Shown: one piece after another, positions 33,575 through 45,300 of the stretch
Numbering within the stretch: the first letter of the stretch is position 1
Layout: each line of letters starts with the position of its first letter
Assembly: GCF_000247695.1 (NCBI RefSeq)
Contig: NW_004624782.1
Span: 12,818,495-12,882,494 of the forward strand
Direction of reading: 5' to 3'
Length of the DNA: 64,000 nt
DNA from: Heterocephalus glaber
Lineage: Eukaryota > Chordata > Mammalia > Rodentia > Bathyergidae
The notes under the pieces: model-generated
What the model was told of the DNA's origin: nothing
Databases searched by the model: none
The model's input: only the letters and a program-made list of their open reading frames with translations
Program-made: the position numbers and the translations under genes

Positions 33575-33670
33575 TAAAAATGGGGAAATTGAGTCCCCAA
33601 GAAAGGCAATGCCCAAGATCACACATCAAGCTGGTGTTACAGTGAGCAGGAGAACCCCGAGTCCTGAGTT
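33575..33670 (-). mobile_element. MIR SINE fragment
   Basis: aaatggggaaattgagtcc then aagatcacacatcaagctgg, in antisense MIR order. Confidence 0.55.
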
Positions 33671-34039
33671 GCGCTGGGGGGTGGGCGTGCCGCTGCACTG
33701 CAGCTCAGCCCTATTGTGTGTGTGTGAGTGTGTGTGTGCCTTTCACTGATGGCAGGGAGAGGGCCCTGGGACCCAAGAGACCACACTGTCAGTCGTCAAT
33801 TCCCAGGCCTGTCTCGCTAGGCCGCGGCTTCCTGTTTGCCCCAGCAAACCCCGGGGGACCCTTACAGGTGGCCTGGCCCCCACTTCCCTTTATCTGGGTT
33901 GAGGGCCCTGGGAGGTGAAGAGTGCACTAGGGAATGGAGACAGAGTGGCCGGATCCCACTTGCTTTTCACTCAGATCCCCTGCCTTAGCTCCACAGCTGC
34001 CCAGTCTAGCTCCGACCAGAGCACAGCAGCCCCTGCCTA

Positions 34040-34460
34040 TCTTAAAACAAGGCAATGGCTTCTCAGCTACTTAAAATAAAACTCCAAACCATGGCCTCCA
34101 GAGGCCGGAGTGATGCCACATTTTCCACCCGCCTCTCCACCACTCTCCTTCTCAACATGTGGAGCGAGTCCCACCCCAGGGCCTTTGCCTCTATGGCCTT
34201 ACTGCTTGAGCAGCCCAGCAGCAAGTCAAATGTCACTTCCTCATAGACCATCTCTTTTCGGAGTCCCCAGGTACTTTTTTGATCCCACATCCTTGTTTAG
34301 TTTCCTCCCTAGCACTTGCCCCAGCCTCAGATTGTGCTTGTTAGTCTTCTCATCAACGTTCTGCCCCAGCCTATTCAGTCTTTAACAGCAAGGGTCTTCT
34401 CTGACCCCAGATGGACCCTGGCATCCAGTAGGTGCTCATTAAGTGCTTGTTGTGTAAAAA
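34040..34460 (+). mobile_element. LINE L2 3' fragment
   Basis: Shows the L2 3'-end landmarks: aataaaactccaaaccatggcc, cagggcctttgcct, caaatgtcacttcctc, then ccagtaggtgctcattaa near 34427. It is an ancient mammalian repeat. Confidence 0.7.
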
Positions 34461-34649
34461 ATTCGGAAACATGAAACTTTCCAGAATACGCTCTGAGTTA
34501 CTAATGATAGTACATTTTATATCCAAAGGTTTTCTAGAATTTTCTCCTCTCTTATTTCACAATCAGAACTAGTTCACCAGCCTCTATCCTGGGGCCCCTG
34601 TCCCTTAAGTACCCACCTATACTCCACATATCAAGAAAGCTTCTTTTTC

Positions 34650-34975
34650 TGGGGATGGTGATATACTGCTGTAATCCCAGGAGGCTGAGACAGGATGCTC
34701 TCAAATTCCACTTCAGCCTGGGCAACTTAGCAATTTAGCAAGAGCCTGTCTCAAAAAACAGTTTTTTTTTTTTTGGTACCGGGGATCGAACTCAGGTCCT
34801 TCTGCTTGTGAGGCAGGTGGTGGAACCACTGAGCTAAATCCCTGGCCCAACAATTTTTTTTTAAGAGGGCTGGGATATAGCTCAGTATGAAGGGCCTGGG
34901 TTCAGTCCCAGTAGCAGAGAAGGAAAGAAAGAAAGAATGAGAGAAAGAAAGAAAAAGAAGAGGGGGAGAAAGAGG
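34650..34975 (+). mobile_element. B1-dID SINE split by an ID
   Basis: B1 34650-34761. A minus-strand ID at 34763-34848 lies in the linker with aaca(g/a)tttttt flanks. The dID half is at 34866-34912, followed by a (GAAA)n tail. Confidence 0.82.
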
Positions 34976-34991
34976 AGGCTTCTTTGTGAGT

Positions 34992-35018
34992 GCACACACA
35001 CACACACACACACACACA
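34992..35018 (+). repeat. (AC)n microsatellite
   Basis: 13 ac units. Confidence 0.9.
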
Positions 35019-35024
35019 AGATAG

Positions 35025-35262
35025 AGCTGAGCTGGTGCAGTGGCACACACTTGTAATCCCAGCACTTTGAAAGGATGCAGCAGGAGGATCACAAGTTTGA
35101 GTCCTGCCTGAGCAACTTGGCAAGACCCTGTCTCAAAATAAATAAATGATAATAATAATAATGACAGTAAAAATAAAAAGGGCTGAGGATGTTGATCAGT
35201 GTGAACCCCCTGGGTTCAATCTCCAGTACCACAAAGCAAATAAATAAATAAATAAACAAATA
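35025..35262 (+). mobile_element. B1-dID dimeric SINE
   Basis: B1 35025-35140, (AAT)-rich linker, dID agggctgaggatgttgatc to gttcaatctccagtacc, (AAAT)n tail. Confidence 0.85.
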
Positions 35263-36138
35263 TGTTTTTAAAATTCAGAGCTCCTACCTCATGTCCTGTT
35301 TTATTTTTAAAATGTTTTGCAGCAGAATGCCCAACTTAGAACATAACTGCTAATATTTGGTTGAGCAAAAGAGGAGCTAGTTCCTAAGTACATGAGAGAT
35401 GTGATTGTTTCCAATAAATATTTAAACACAACTTAGTCCTTCAAGCATCTGGACTGTAGGTCTACAAGGGGGCCCTGCCTCATAACTATGTCGTGATCCC
35501 CCCTAGTCATAGTTAACATGGAATCAGTGCCTCAGTGATCAGCATAATCACACCACCTCTCTTCGAAGCCCTCCTCTTCAGGACAATGACAACTGGAATT
35601 TCTTGAATGTCAGTGGTAAGCAATAGTTGGGGATTTAGCTCAGTGGCACCGGCCTGCCTCACAAGCCCAAGATCCTAAATTCCATGGGGGGGTAGTGGAG
35701 TATTCTTCATGATTCTTTTGGCCCCCAAGGAAATCTCCTTTACTAGTCACGTGCTTCCCTTGCTCAACAGTCTTCAATGGCTCTCAAGCACATCCCAACC
35801 AGGGCTAGTGCGCTGCGTGCGGCCCTGAACCGCTAAGGATTCGGCCCCACATGATTGCCAACATTTAACATAATTATGATTTTTAGCAATATTCTTCTTG
35901 ACTTCAATTGCTTGAGTGAGGACTATAGTCAAAGACAAAATGGTGTTTAGAGGAGGGTTTGGTGCAGTGCCACACACAGTTTAAGGGACCCCTATGTGTA
36001 TGAGATGTTACATGCGCTTGTGCAACTCAGGGAGTATAAAACAATGAGTACCAATAACATCCCAAGCTACCGCCAGTGTGTGTGCCTGTGGACACAGGTA
36101 TTTGTCTTTATTAGGCAGACGTGTAAGTTACCTTAATT
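35263..36138. other. Intergenic, little recognised
   Basis: Contains one truncated plus-strand ID (35626-35690, ttggggatttagctcagtgg). The rest is unassigned. Confidence 0.5.
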
Positions 36139-36227
36139 TTTCTTTTTTTTTTAGTACTGGGGATCGAACTTGGGTCCTTGTGCTTGCGAGGCAGGTGGCA
36201 GAACCACTGAGCTAAATCCCCAGTCCC
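36139..36227 (-). mobile_element. ID SINE
   Basis: T-run, agtactggggatcgaacttg to gctaaatccccagtcc. Confidence 0.88.
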
Positions 36228-36559
36228 TCCTTATTTAATTATTAAACTTGGGCTTGCATTATTTCATAAACTAATTTAATAAATTATAATAAAAGAGGAA
36301 GTTTTATTATTTTATATGTGGCCCAAGGTAATTCCTCTTCTGCTTAAGGAGGCCCAGGCCAACCTAAAGACTAGATACCCAGGGCCACAGGATGACAGCT
36401 CAGAGCAACAACTGCCAGGCAGGCACTCATCAACCTCACCGGAGCCTTGTAGCACGTCGCCATGTCAGTGTCTCCTCTGGAGGCCCTGTCACATACACCA
36501 GAAATAGAGGCTTAACTCTGAGGGCAAGAAGTTATTGGGGAAATTATTTTATATTATTA

Positions 36560-36772
36560 TTACTATTTGTGGTACTGGGATCAAACTCAGGACCTTGCAC
36601 TTTCAAGGCTGGCACCATGCCACTGAGCTAAATCACTGACCCCAGCCCTTTTTTATTTTTGAGACAGGGTCTCATTAAGTCCCCAAGATGCCCAGGATAG
36701 GCTCAAGCTGGTGATCCTACTGCCTCAGCTTCTGAGTGTTTGATTACAGGCATCTTCCACCACACCCAGCTT
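36560..36772 (-). mobile_element. ID SINE then B1 SINE
   Basis: ID 36560-36642 (ggtactgggatcaaactc), antisense B1 36648-36772 (tttttgagacagggtctcatt). Confidence 0.8.
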
Positions 36773-36779
36773 ATATTAC

Positions 36780-37200
36780 TCTCCCTGTGTTCTGGAAAAT
36801 CATGGAAAGAAAATACACGGAGACACAGAATTTGGGTAAAGTAATAAAAGTTTACTTGCAAGCAGGCAGGACCGCCAGAAACTGATCTGGTCAGTATCCA
36901 CTGGGTTGTTAATCTCTTCTTTTTATACCTTTGTTAGTCACTATCTCATCCCTAGTGGTCTTTGATGTGTAAATGCAATTCTGGTTCCTATTTACAAGTC
37001 ACAGACAAGGTAAGCACATATACATTGTAAATTCACCGAGGCATTGCAACTTTGTTAGGTTAAAATGTTATCTATAACGAAGTTACTAGTTAAAGAGTCA
37101 AATAGCCCACACTTTCAACAACAAGAGTTACAGGAAAAGCAAATCTTAAAGGAATACATTATTTATTTTGCTTCTGCAACTACTTTAATAGTTAATGTAC
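36780..37200 (-). mobile_element. Possible solo LTR
   Basis: Read on the minus strand, a TATAAAAAG box lies near 36925-36917 and an LTR-like R/U5 arrangement follows toward 36790. I cannot name the family and the borders are guesses. Confidence 0.3.
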
Positions 37201-37214
37201 TAAGCAGTCTAAAA

Positions 37215-37345
37215 CTTTCCCCCCATCACTTGTGGCTTTCATTTGCACTTCTCTAATGGCTAATGTCAAACATCTTTTCATAGGAACATTTGCCTCTTGT
37301 GACATCAGTGAAGTGTCTATTCCTATTCTTTGCCCATTTTATTTC
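37215..37345 (-). mobile_element. LINE-1 ORF2 fragment
   Basis: The plus strand reads as the complement of the L1 ORF2 C-terminal region (tttgcacttctctaatgg ... gaagtgtctattc ... ctttgcccattt). It is short, old and non-coding. Confidence 0.65.
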
Positions 37346-38149
37346 TTTTTTGTTTTCGTTTTTTTAAAGAGGCATGAGAAGGATTTATTAGAGGTTTAGG
37401 AAGCACTCAAGGGTGGGTGCTCAAAGAAATGAGGCACCCCTTTGGCCGTTTTCAGACTGAATAGCTAGAAGATTTTAAACAGCCGTGAGTCATGGTATCT
37501 GTTGTACAAAGATTGCTCCAGCTGCTTGGAGGAGAAATAAGGGTCCTGAGTCCCAGTGATGCCGACTGTGTGTGTTTTTGTGCTTTTAGGAGTTAAAAGC
37601 ACCTTAACCCAGGAACAAGGCTTTGATCCTTACTTCAGGCACAGGGCTGAGGCTACGCGGAGCAGGACCCCAGGCTGGGCCCAACAAAGGACGGGAGGTA
37701 GGCAGGTCCGCCTTCCCCTTTGAGCTCCTGCAGGGCCAGGGTTTTAGCTAAGCCTGCACTCATCTTGCTTCTCTCCTCACGCTAAGCACGTCTCCTTCCC
37801 ACTTCAGTCTCCACCTTCGGTTTGATTTTCCTACGCTAATAAAGCAAAATAACCACTGGTTACTTCAGTTGCCACTGTTTGTTCCTGCCCATCAGGAATT
37901 TGCCCCTTGGCACTTGGGAAAGTTCTCCGGGGCAGGGCAGATGGCTCCCCTGCTTCGCTGGGTTTAATCTTGCTGATCTCGGTGTTTGGGCTCTGGGCTT
38001 TGGTGCTGAACTGACCACACAGTCTCTGAAGGCTGAACTGACTTCCCTTCTTTTGCTGTCTTCAGATGTGCTCTTGTAATTTTAGAGCTTTGAAGACTGG
38101 TCTGTTTTCAGCTCCTAATTTTCCTGTGTGTCTGTTAATAGACTGAGCC
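37346..38149. other. Intergenic upstream of RABEP2, nothing recognised
   Basis: Unique sequence between the L1 fragment and the CpG island; no repeat or gene identified. Confidence 0.5.
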
Positions 38150-39340
38150 CGGTGAGCTGTTGGGGGGCGCGAGACTGGGGGTGGGGGGCAGAGACAGACA
38201 GGCGGACAGACGTCGCCGAAGTTGTGTCTGCAGGACTCCCAAGGAGCCGCAAAATCAGAGCCTTTCGGTTTCCTGGAGGGTTTTCTCTCCGTGAACGGCT
38301 TTGGGGGAAGGGGAATCAAGGCTCTGGACTCAGAACTGTCCGTCAGGGACTGAGGGAGAGGCCACAGATAATGGGAGTTCGGGCCAGACTGCGAGGAGAG
38401 GGAGATTCGGGGCTCCGGGAGGGGAGCGGGACTAGCAGAGAGCGGCCTCGACGGAGTGGTGTGACGTGACGTGGAAGACGCGCGGGGACTCAGAGGCGCC
38501 CAGAAAAGTGAGGCCGACCCAGCCCTGCCCCGGGGCCCAGGAGGGCGGGGGCGCAGAGGGCCCGTCCCAAAGTCGCCAAACGTGAGCCGGGCGGGCGGAA
38601 GGGCGGGCGATCGCAGGCGGACTCCGTGGCCGGGACACGCGGGGGCAGACGCTTCGTCCTCGGCGTCCCAGGAGGGGCAGCCAGAGCAGAGCGTCCCGGG
38701 ACGCAGAGACGTAAGAACGGTCCTCGGAGAAAAAGAACCGCAGGCCTCCGAGGAGACGGCGTCCTCGGGAGCCGCGCCGCCCAGCCGAGGGGCGGGCCCG
38801 CCGGTGTCCGCTCGGAAACCTGCGGCCGACGCTCCCCAGTCCCCCAAGCCTCGGGCCTCAGCAGCCCGCCCGGGCCTATCCGGAAACAGCCGAGCGGATC
38901 CGGAAACTGCCGACAGGACCCGGAAGCGGTGAGAGCCGTCACCAGGGAGTGCAGGAATCCGCCGTTTGCGCAGAAGTGATGGCTGCAACTGCGCCCGCGG
39001 CCGCAGGCGAGGACGGGCGGCTGAGACGACCCGGTACGTGAGGGCGCGTCCATGCACGCGGGACGCGGGGAGCGGTGGGCCGGAGGCGGGGCGAGCCCAG
39101 CAGCCCGCAGGTTGGGGGTGAAGGGAGACAGGGAAGGGGCGGGCCGTGCAGCTGGGAAAGGGGGTGGGACCTGGAATGGGGGGGGGGAGCGGGTCTGATG
39201 GTTCAAGGGGTGGGGCCAGTGGCAGGGGAGAGTGGGCGGGACGATGAAGAGTGGAGTCTATGGGAAGGCGGGGTCGGGCGGGCTGTGGGGCGGGGCCAGG
39301 TGAGCGGGGCGGGGCCGAGTGCAGGTGGGACTGCAGTCTG
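38150..39340 (+). promoter_or_regulatory. CpG island promoter of RABEP2
   Basis: GC- and CpG-rich sequence runs from about 38150 through exon 1 into intron 1, with several GGGCGG-type Sp1 boxes (e.g. near 38545, 38590, 39135) and no TATA box. The start site should lie shortly upstream of 38979; cggaagcggtgag near 38920-38933 fits an ETS-type core element. Confidence 0.75.
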
Positions 39341-42300
39341 GTAGGTTGCGGCACCTGCTGATCTGGTAGGTGGCCTGGGGTGTAGGGAATTGAAGAAGTG
39401 ATGGGAAGAGAGACAGACTCCCGTTCCCGCAGCGCTGGACTGCCACCCCCAGGAGGGGGCAAAGGTGGAGGCCGAGTCAGGTGAGCTGGGCCGGCTGCGG
39501 GCTGAGCTGGCAGGCGCCCTGGCAGAAATGGAGACCATGAAGGCTGTGGCGGAGGTGAGCGAGAGCACGAAGGCCGAGGCTGTGGCTGCAGTGCAGCGGC
39601 AGTGCCAAGAGGAGGTGGCCTCACTGCAGGCCATCCTAAAAGGTGAGGGAACCTCCCCCAGACTCCCCTTCAGCCCTTCAGGGGAGCGCAGGACAGAAAA
39701 GGCATCAGGTAGCGGTGGGGAGGTTAGCAGGGCTGCCTGGCAAGGCGTGCCCATACCCAGAGTTGGGGGCCCCTTTCCTAACTTGCATAGAGCCCCACAT
39801 GTGACTGCAGCAGCTCTGCCAGTCACAGCTAAGTTTAGCTCCCTTGCTCTCTCTGTTTCCTTGCCCTCTGGCATTTCTTCTTCCTCACCAATGCCTGATC
39901 AACCCTGAAGGAGAACAAGAAACTTCTCAGTTCCCCCAAAGCAGCCTCGTTTTAGTCTGGGCCTCTGGGCCTCTGGGCCTCTGCGCAGCCCATGAGCCCA
40001 ATCTGGTTTCCTTCCTCCCTGCCCCCCCATCCCTGGACACCCCCACACTAATCACCATCCTCCGCCTCAGGGGAGGACTAGCTCCCTGGGCTCCAGATCC
40101 CAGCTTCTTTTCCTGTTTCCTATTCCCCTCCCCTGTCAGAGGCCAGAGTCTCCGAAACAGATGGCAAACTGGTGCCCACCCCCTCCCCGGCTGCAGGTGA
40201 TCAGCACTCACCTGGATGTCCACCTAACCCTGCAGATCTGGCCCTGTGGTCTGGGCTGCACACGCTTCCAGAGTGAACTGCCGAAAATTCCCATCCCACC
40301 ATGCCTTTTCCCTGTCTAACTGCGGCCGGCTCCAGACATCTCTGGGGTTGTTTCCCACACCTCAGGCATCCACATTACCTACATGATGCAGCTGTATCTC
40401 TGTTCAATTTACCCTGTGAAAAACTAAAATTTAAAAAGTCCCTGGTCCACTCAACATCATCGCCACCTGCTGCTGTTCTATAGGATAAATTCCACACCAC
40501 ACGGTATGGTGCTGAAGGCCTGAGGCACAGTGCCAGCTTCTCCACCTTCGTTCAGGCTCTTCTGACAGCACTGTCCCTAGGCACGCCAGCCCCTCCCTCA
40601 CCTCTGAGCCTCTGTGTGTGCTGGTCCTGTTGCCTCATGAGCCTTTTTCCTTCCTCGGGGATCCGTGGGCCCTGGAGTGGTCCTGGCCTGCAGCTCCCCC
40701 GACCCTGCACCCTGTCTTCATGGCTGCCTTCCCCACTGGACTGCAGTCCCAGTGGCAAGCTTTGTCTTTGAGCAGTCCCTGCATTGCCAGAACCGAGAGT
40801 CAGTGCTTACTACTGTTAATACATACTGGTTGTTAGCAGTGTATGTGAATAGAGAGCGTGCCTTCAGGGTTTAGTATGGAGTAATCGGGAAGTTTGTCTC
40901 TGTGTATCAGATACTCCAGATAATCTCATCCATTCTTCCTCTGAACAGTTTCCTCTGCAGAAGTCACAGAGAAAGTGACAATGGCTACAAAAGGAATTTG
41001 GACCATACTGTGGTCCATGTCTACTATTTCTCTCTCTCCCTCTCTCTGTCTCTCACTCTCATTCCCTCTCTCTTCTCTCTCTCTCCCTCTGTACAGTATC
41101 TGTATCTGTCTTTCTTTCTTTCTATCTTTCTTGTGGTGTGGGGGATTAATCCCAGGGAGTGCTGAGCTCTGTCCTCAACCCTTTTATTATTTTGAGACTG
41201 GGTCTCGCTATGCAGTGCAGGCTGGCCTTGAACTCATGGCAGTCCTCCTGCCTCAGCCTCTTGGGTGCCACCACACCTGGCTGGAGGTCTACATTTGTAT
41301 CATGAAGTGTGCCAGCATTACATCTGATGCAGTTTGCTTTTCCAGGTTATTATGTGCTAGTCTGGTCCTGTTTTAGCCACAAAATCAAGTGACACTGTGC
41401 CTGTTCTCCAAGGGGGAAAGGCTTTTGGTGTGCTCAGTGCTGCCCTTGGCCAACTGTCAGTACTTGGGAGTTGCTGGCAATTTGGCATTCTGCCCAGACT
41501 TTGCTTCTTGACTTGCAAGGCATAATTCATTCTGGTTCTGTTATTCACTGGCTCTCGCACTGTCCATCAGAGCATTTGGGCCCTTTGTGGTGTCCTGCAA
41601 GCCCAGGTTGACTGTTGTGATCCCAGCTTCTATGTCGAGTCACCCCTTGATGATATGTGGGACTTGTATTTTGGCTGAGTTCCTGTGGTTTGATTAATTT
41701 GGAAACAGTGTTTTAATTACCTTTCACTATGTATGGGAACAGTTTCCTACTAACTAAAATGATGTGAGCCAGGCATGCTCACGAACACCTGTAATCCCAG
41801 CTACTCAGGAGGCTGAGGCAGGAGAATCACCAGAACAAGACCAGCCTGGGCAACTTAGCAAGACCTTATCTCAAATATTAATTAATTAATTAATTAATGT
41901 TTTGATAATATTAATAATTAATGTCTTGACTTTTAGTTTTAGCCTGTTTTAGTATAAATACCCAGGGGCCAAGTCTTCATTTGAATACATCTGGGAGGCA
42001 GAATGTCCAGTGGGGCCTTCTCATGTCTGAGGAGGGCCGAACACCTCAGCTGACGTCCTCTCACTGGTCCAGTGACCAGCCGGGGGTCGGTAGCATCCTG
42101 TCTCCCAGCCATGGCAAGACAATGAACAGAGAGCCCTGTAGTACCCTCCCGGAGCCCTTGCAGGCAGGCAGCACTCACGGCCCGCCCTTCCTGCTCCCAG
42201 ACTCCATCAGCAGCTATGAGGCCCAGCTCTCAGCCCTGAAGCAGGAGCGGCAGCAGCAGCAGCAGGACTGTGAGGAGAAGCAGTGGGAGCTGAGCCGCCT

Positions 42301-45300
42301 GCAGCAGCTGCTGGCCCGGGCCCACCCCCGGGACTCCCTGGAGAAGGAGATGGAAAAGGTAGGGCCTGGAGTGGCATGGTCTGTTGGCGGCCCCTTCCCA
42401 GCCACGGGCTGCAGGACACTACGTAGCCACTGCACTTGGCAAGGTCCCCAAGCAGCCCTTGCCCCAGGGGTGTGACCAAGTCCATTTCACCCCCCAGCGA
42501 GGTCAGTCACGTGGGGGCCACACCCAGTGTTCTTGTGCGCCAGGCACTGTGCTGAGCGCTTGGTGGACCCCACGCCGGCCTTTGCCCTGTGTGGCTGGGC
42601 TAGCAGGGCATTGAACAGACAGCTGTGGTGAGACTCAGGTTCTCTCGGGTCGTGAGCTGGGGGTGGAGACACTCGCCTGTGATCCCAGCACTCAAGAGGC
42701 TGAGTCGGGAGACAGTGGTGATGGGTGACCTAGGGCTTCCACCCTGAGCACCTGGTGGGTTTGGGGCGTCCTGCTGCCCCGGCACTGGAGACAGGAGGAA
42801 CAGGGTCTGTGAGGAGGTTCCATTTTGGCTGTGTTAGGCTAGAGGAGCCAGGTGGAGGTGTCCAGAAGCTGTTGGTTCTACCCATTCGGCAGGAGCCTAA
42901 GCCTGGGATGATGGAAATGGCCAGCCTCGTGGTTGAGATGGGAGTGTGGAAGGACGTACCAGTCAGGATGAGATTGGCTGGATGTGCTTGAAAACCCATA
43001 TTAGCAGTGGATTAAATATGATGAAAGTTTATTTTTCTTAATGCCAACACTGCTACAGCAGGTCAACAAGTCATTAGGAACCCAGGCTCCTCCTATATAT
43101 TGCTGTTTTGCCATAGGTAGCAGATTGCCTCATGGTCCAAGATGACTGCTTGAGTGCCACCCATCATATCCACATTCCAGCCAGCAAAGAGGGAGTAAAG
43201 CCAGGCACATCCTCTTCCTTTATGGAGTTATCCTGGAGGTTCACACGTTGCACATCTGCTTATGTGACATTACCTGGAACTGAGTTGTATAATTCTGTTT
43301 AGTTGCAGGGAAGCTGAGAAACGAAAATGATGTTGTACAATTTAGGCTAAGTGGGGGCTGAGGATTTAGGTCAGTGGCACCGTGGCTGCCTCTTGAGTGC
43401 AAGGGCCTGAGTCCGATCCCCGGTATGTGCGGTTCTGGGATGAAAAGCACAGATGTCAGGGAAGAAAGGTGTGGCGGGAAAGCAGGGGCCACGGGAAGAA
43501 AGCTGTGACCCGGACCCTGCCAGTGCTGCGTCCTGGGAGCCTCTGTCCTCTATCCTGAAACGGGGCAGATGGCACCTCCGGGAGTGCGCACAGCCCCAGC
43601 AGCCCGGGTGCCCGCCGGGAGGGGACACTCACTGCCCACCCTCCCTCCAGGCCCACGAGGATGCGGAGAAGCTGCGGGAGATTGTGGTGCCCATGGAGCA
43701 GGAGATCACAGAGCTCAAGGCCAAGCTGCTGAGGGCGGAGGCGCTGATCCTGGAGACCCAGGTGAGGGGCCTGGCGCCCGGTGAGGTTGAGGGTAAGGGC
43801 GCGGCACTGAGGACCCTGCCCAGCCTCTTCTCCCGCCCTTCTGCAGGGACGGCCCACGCTGGGCTCCTCAGAGTTGCTGCCGCCGGCCTGGAACCCATCT
43901 CCCCCACTGGAGCCCCTGGAGGAGCCAAGCGGGGGCCCTGCGGCCGAGGCCTTTGCCCACAACTGTGACGACAGCGCCTCCATCTCCTCCTTCTCCCTGG
44001 GTGGCTGTGCGGGCAGCAGTGCCTCCCTGCCCCGCGGCCGTCGGGGCCTGAGCCCTGAGCAGGAAGAGACGGCCTCCCTGGTGTCCACTGGGACCCTAGT
44101 CCCTGAGGGCATCTACCTGCCACCTCCCGGGTACCAGCTGATCCCGGACACCCAGTGGGACCAGCTGCAGGTGGAGGTGCGTGGGCGAGGGCAGCTGCCA
44201 GCAACAGGCCTCCTAACCTGCCGGCCTGGAATGGAGCTAGGCTGGGGTGCTCTTGGCGCCAGGGAGAGGCCTGCTTGTCCTAGACCTGGGCAGCCCACTG
44301 GGGCCTCTGTGGAAAGACAGGCTGGGGCAGGCAGGAGAGTATGGGAGAAACTGAGTGACCTGCTGGGACTGCAGCACAGAAGGTCACCCAGCACTCTGGG
44401 AGGTAGAGTGGATCGCAAGTTTGAGACCGGCCTAGGCAACTTAGCAACTTAGTGAAACCCTGTCTCAAAATAGAAAAGTAAAAAATGGTTCGGGGGATGT
44501 AGCTCAGGGTGGAGGCCCTGGCTTCCAGCCCTAGTACTACGCCAAAAGGAGAGAGAGAGGGCAGAGTCTCGACCAGGAGGTGGCAGCAGAGACGGAAGGA
44601 GGCAGGTGGATTTGGATTCTGCTTGGAGGAAGGTAGGGGGAGGGAAGAGAGCCTGACCGCTCTCTGCTGGCCAAGGGTGTGCTCGGGTGTGGCGCAGCCA
44701 GGCCTGCAGAGTGGGGAAGCCTTGGCTGTGACTGAGCTTGGGTCTGCGGCAGGGCCGGCAGCTGCGGAGGGACCTGGACAGCGTCAGCCAGGAGCGGGAT
44801 GAGCTGCAGGAGGGCCTGCGGCGGAGCAACGAGGACTGTGCCAAGCAGGTGGGTCCGGGCCTCTGCCAGGCCTGCAGGGCCGCCCAGTGCCCCTGGCCTC
44901 ACCGCACCTGCTGTCCTCCCTCAGATGCAGGTGCTGCTGGCCCAGGTCCAGAACTCAGAGCAGCTGCTTCGGACACTGCAGAGCACCGTGAGCCAGGCCC
45001 AGGAGCATGTGCAGCTCCAGATGGTGAGTGCTGGAGTGCGGGCAGAGGGAGTCGGGACTGGTGGGGACCCCTGGAAAGTCAGGTACCTTTCCTGCCCCCA
45101 CTGCTCTGGCCTCCCCTGGGATCAGTCCCAGATAGGTAAAGGGTTCTGGGTAGCCAGGCCAGGCCGGGCCGGAGCTGTGTGATCTTGAACTAACCCTACA
45201 ACCTCAGAACTTGGACTGGCTGTCTGTGAAACTGACGTGGGTCCCAGTGTGCAGAATCCTCACGACCGAAAGCGAGTCAGACACGTCCCAAGGCTGGGCA

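Noticed and set aside
38062..39624. Open frame of 520 codons on the minus strand over RABEP2 exons 1-2
   Set aside because: It lies in a CpG island where stops are rare by composition. The Pro/Arg/Ser-rich text is low complexity, and it runs opposite to a well-supported gene. No known family is seen.
42214..42485. Gln/Ala/Cys repeat frames antisense to RABEP2 exon 3
   Set aside because: Produced by the cagcag-rich coiled-coil codons on the other strand.
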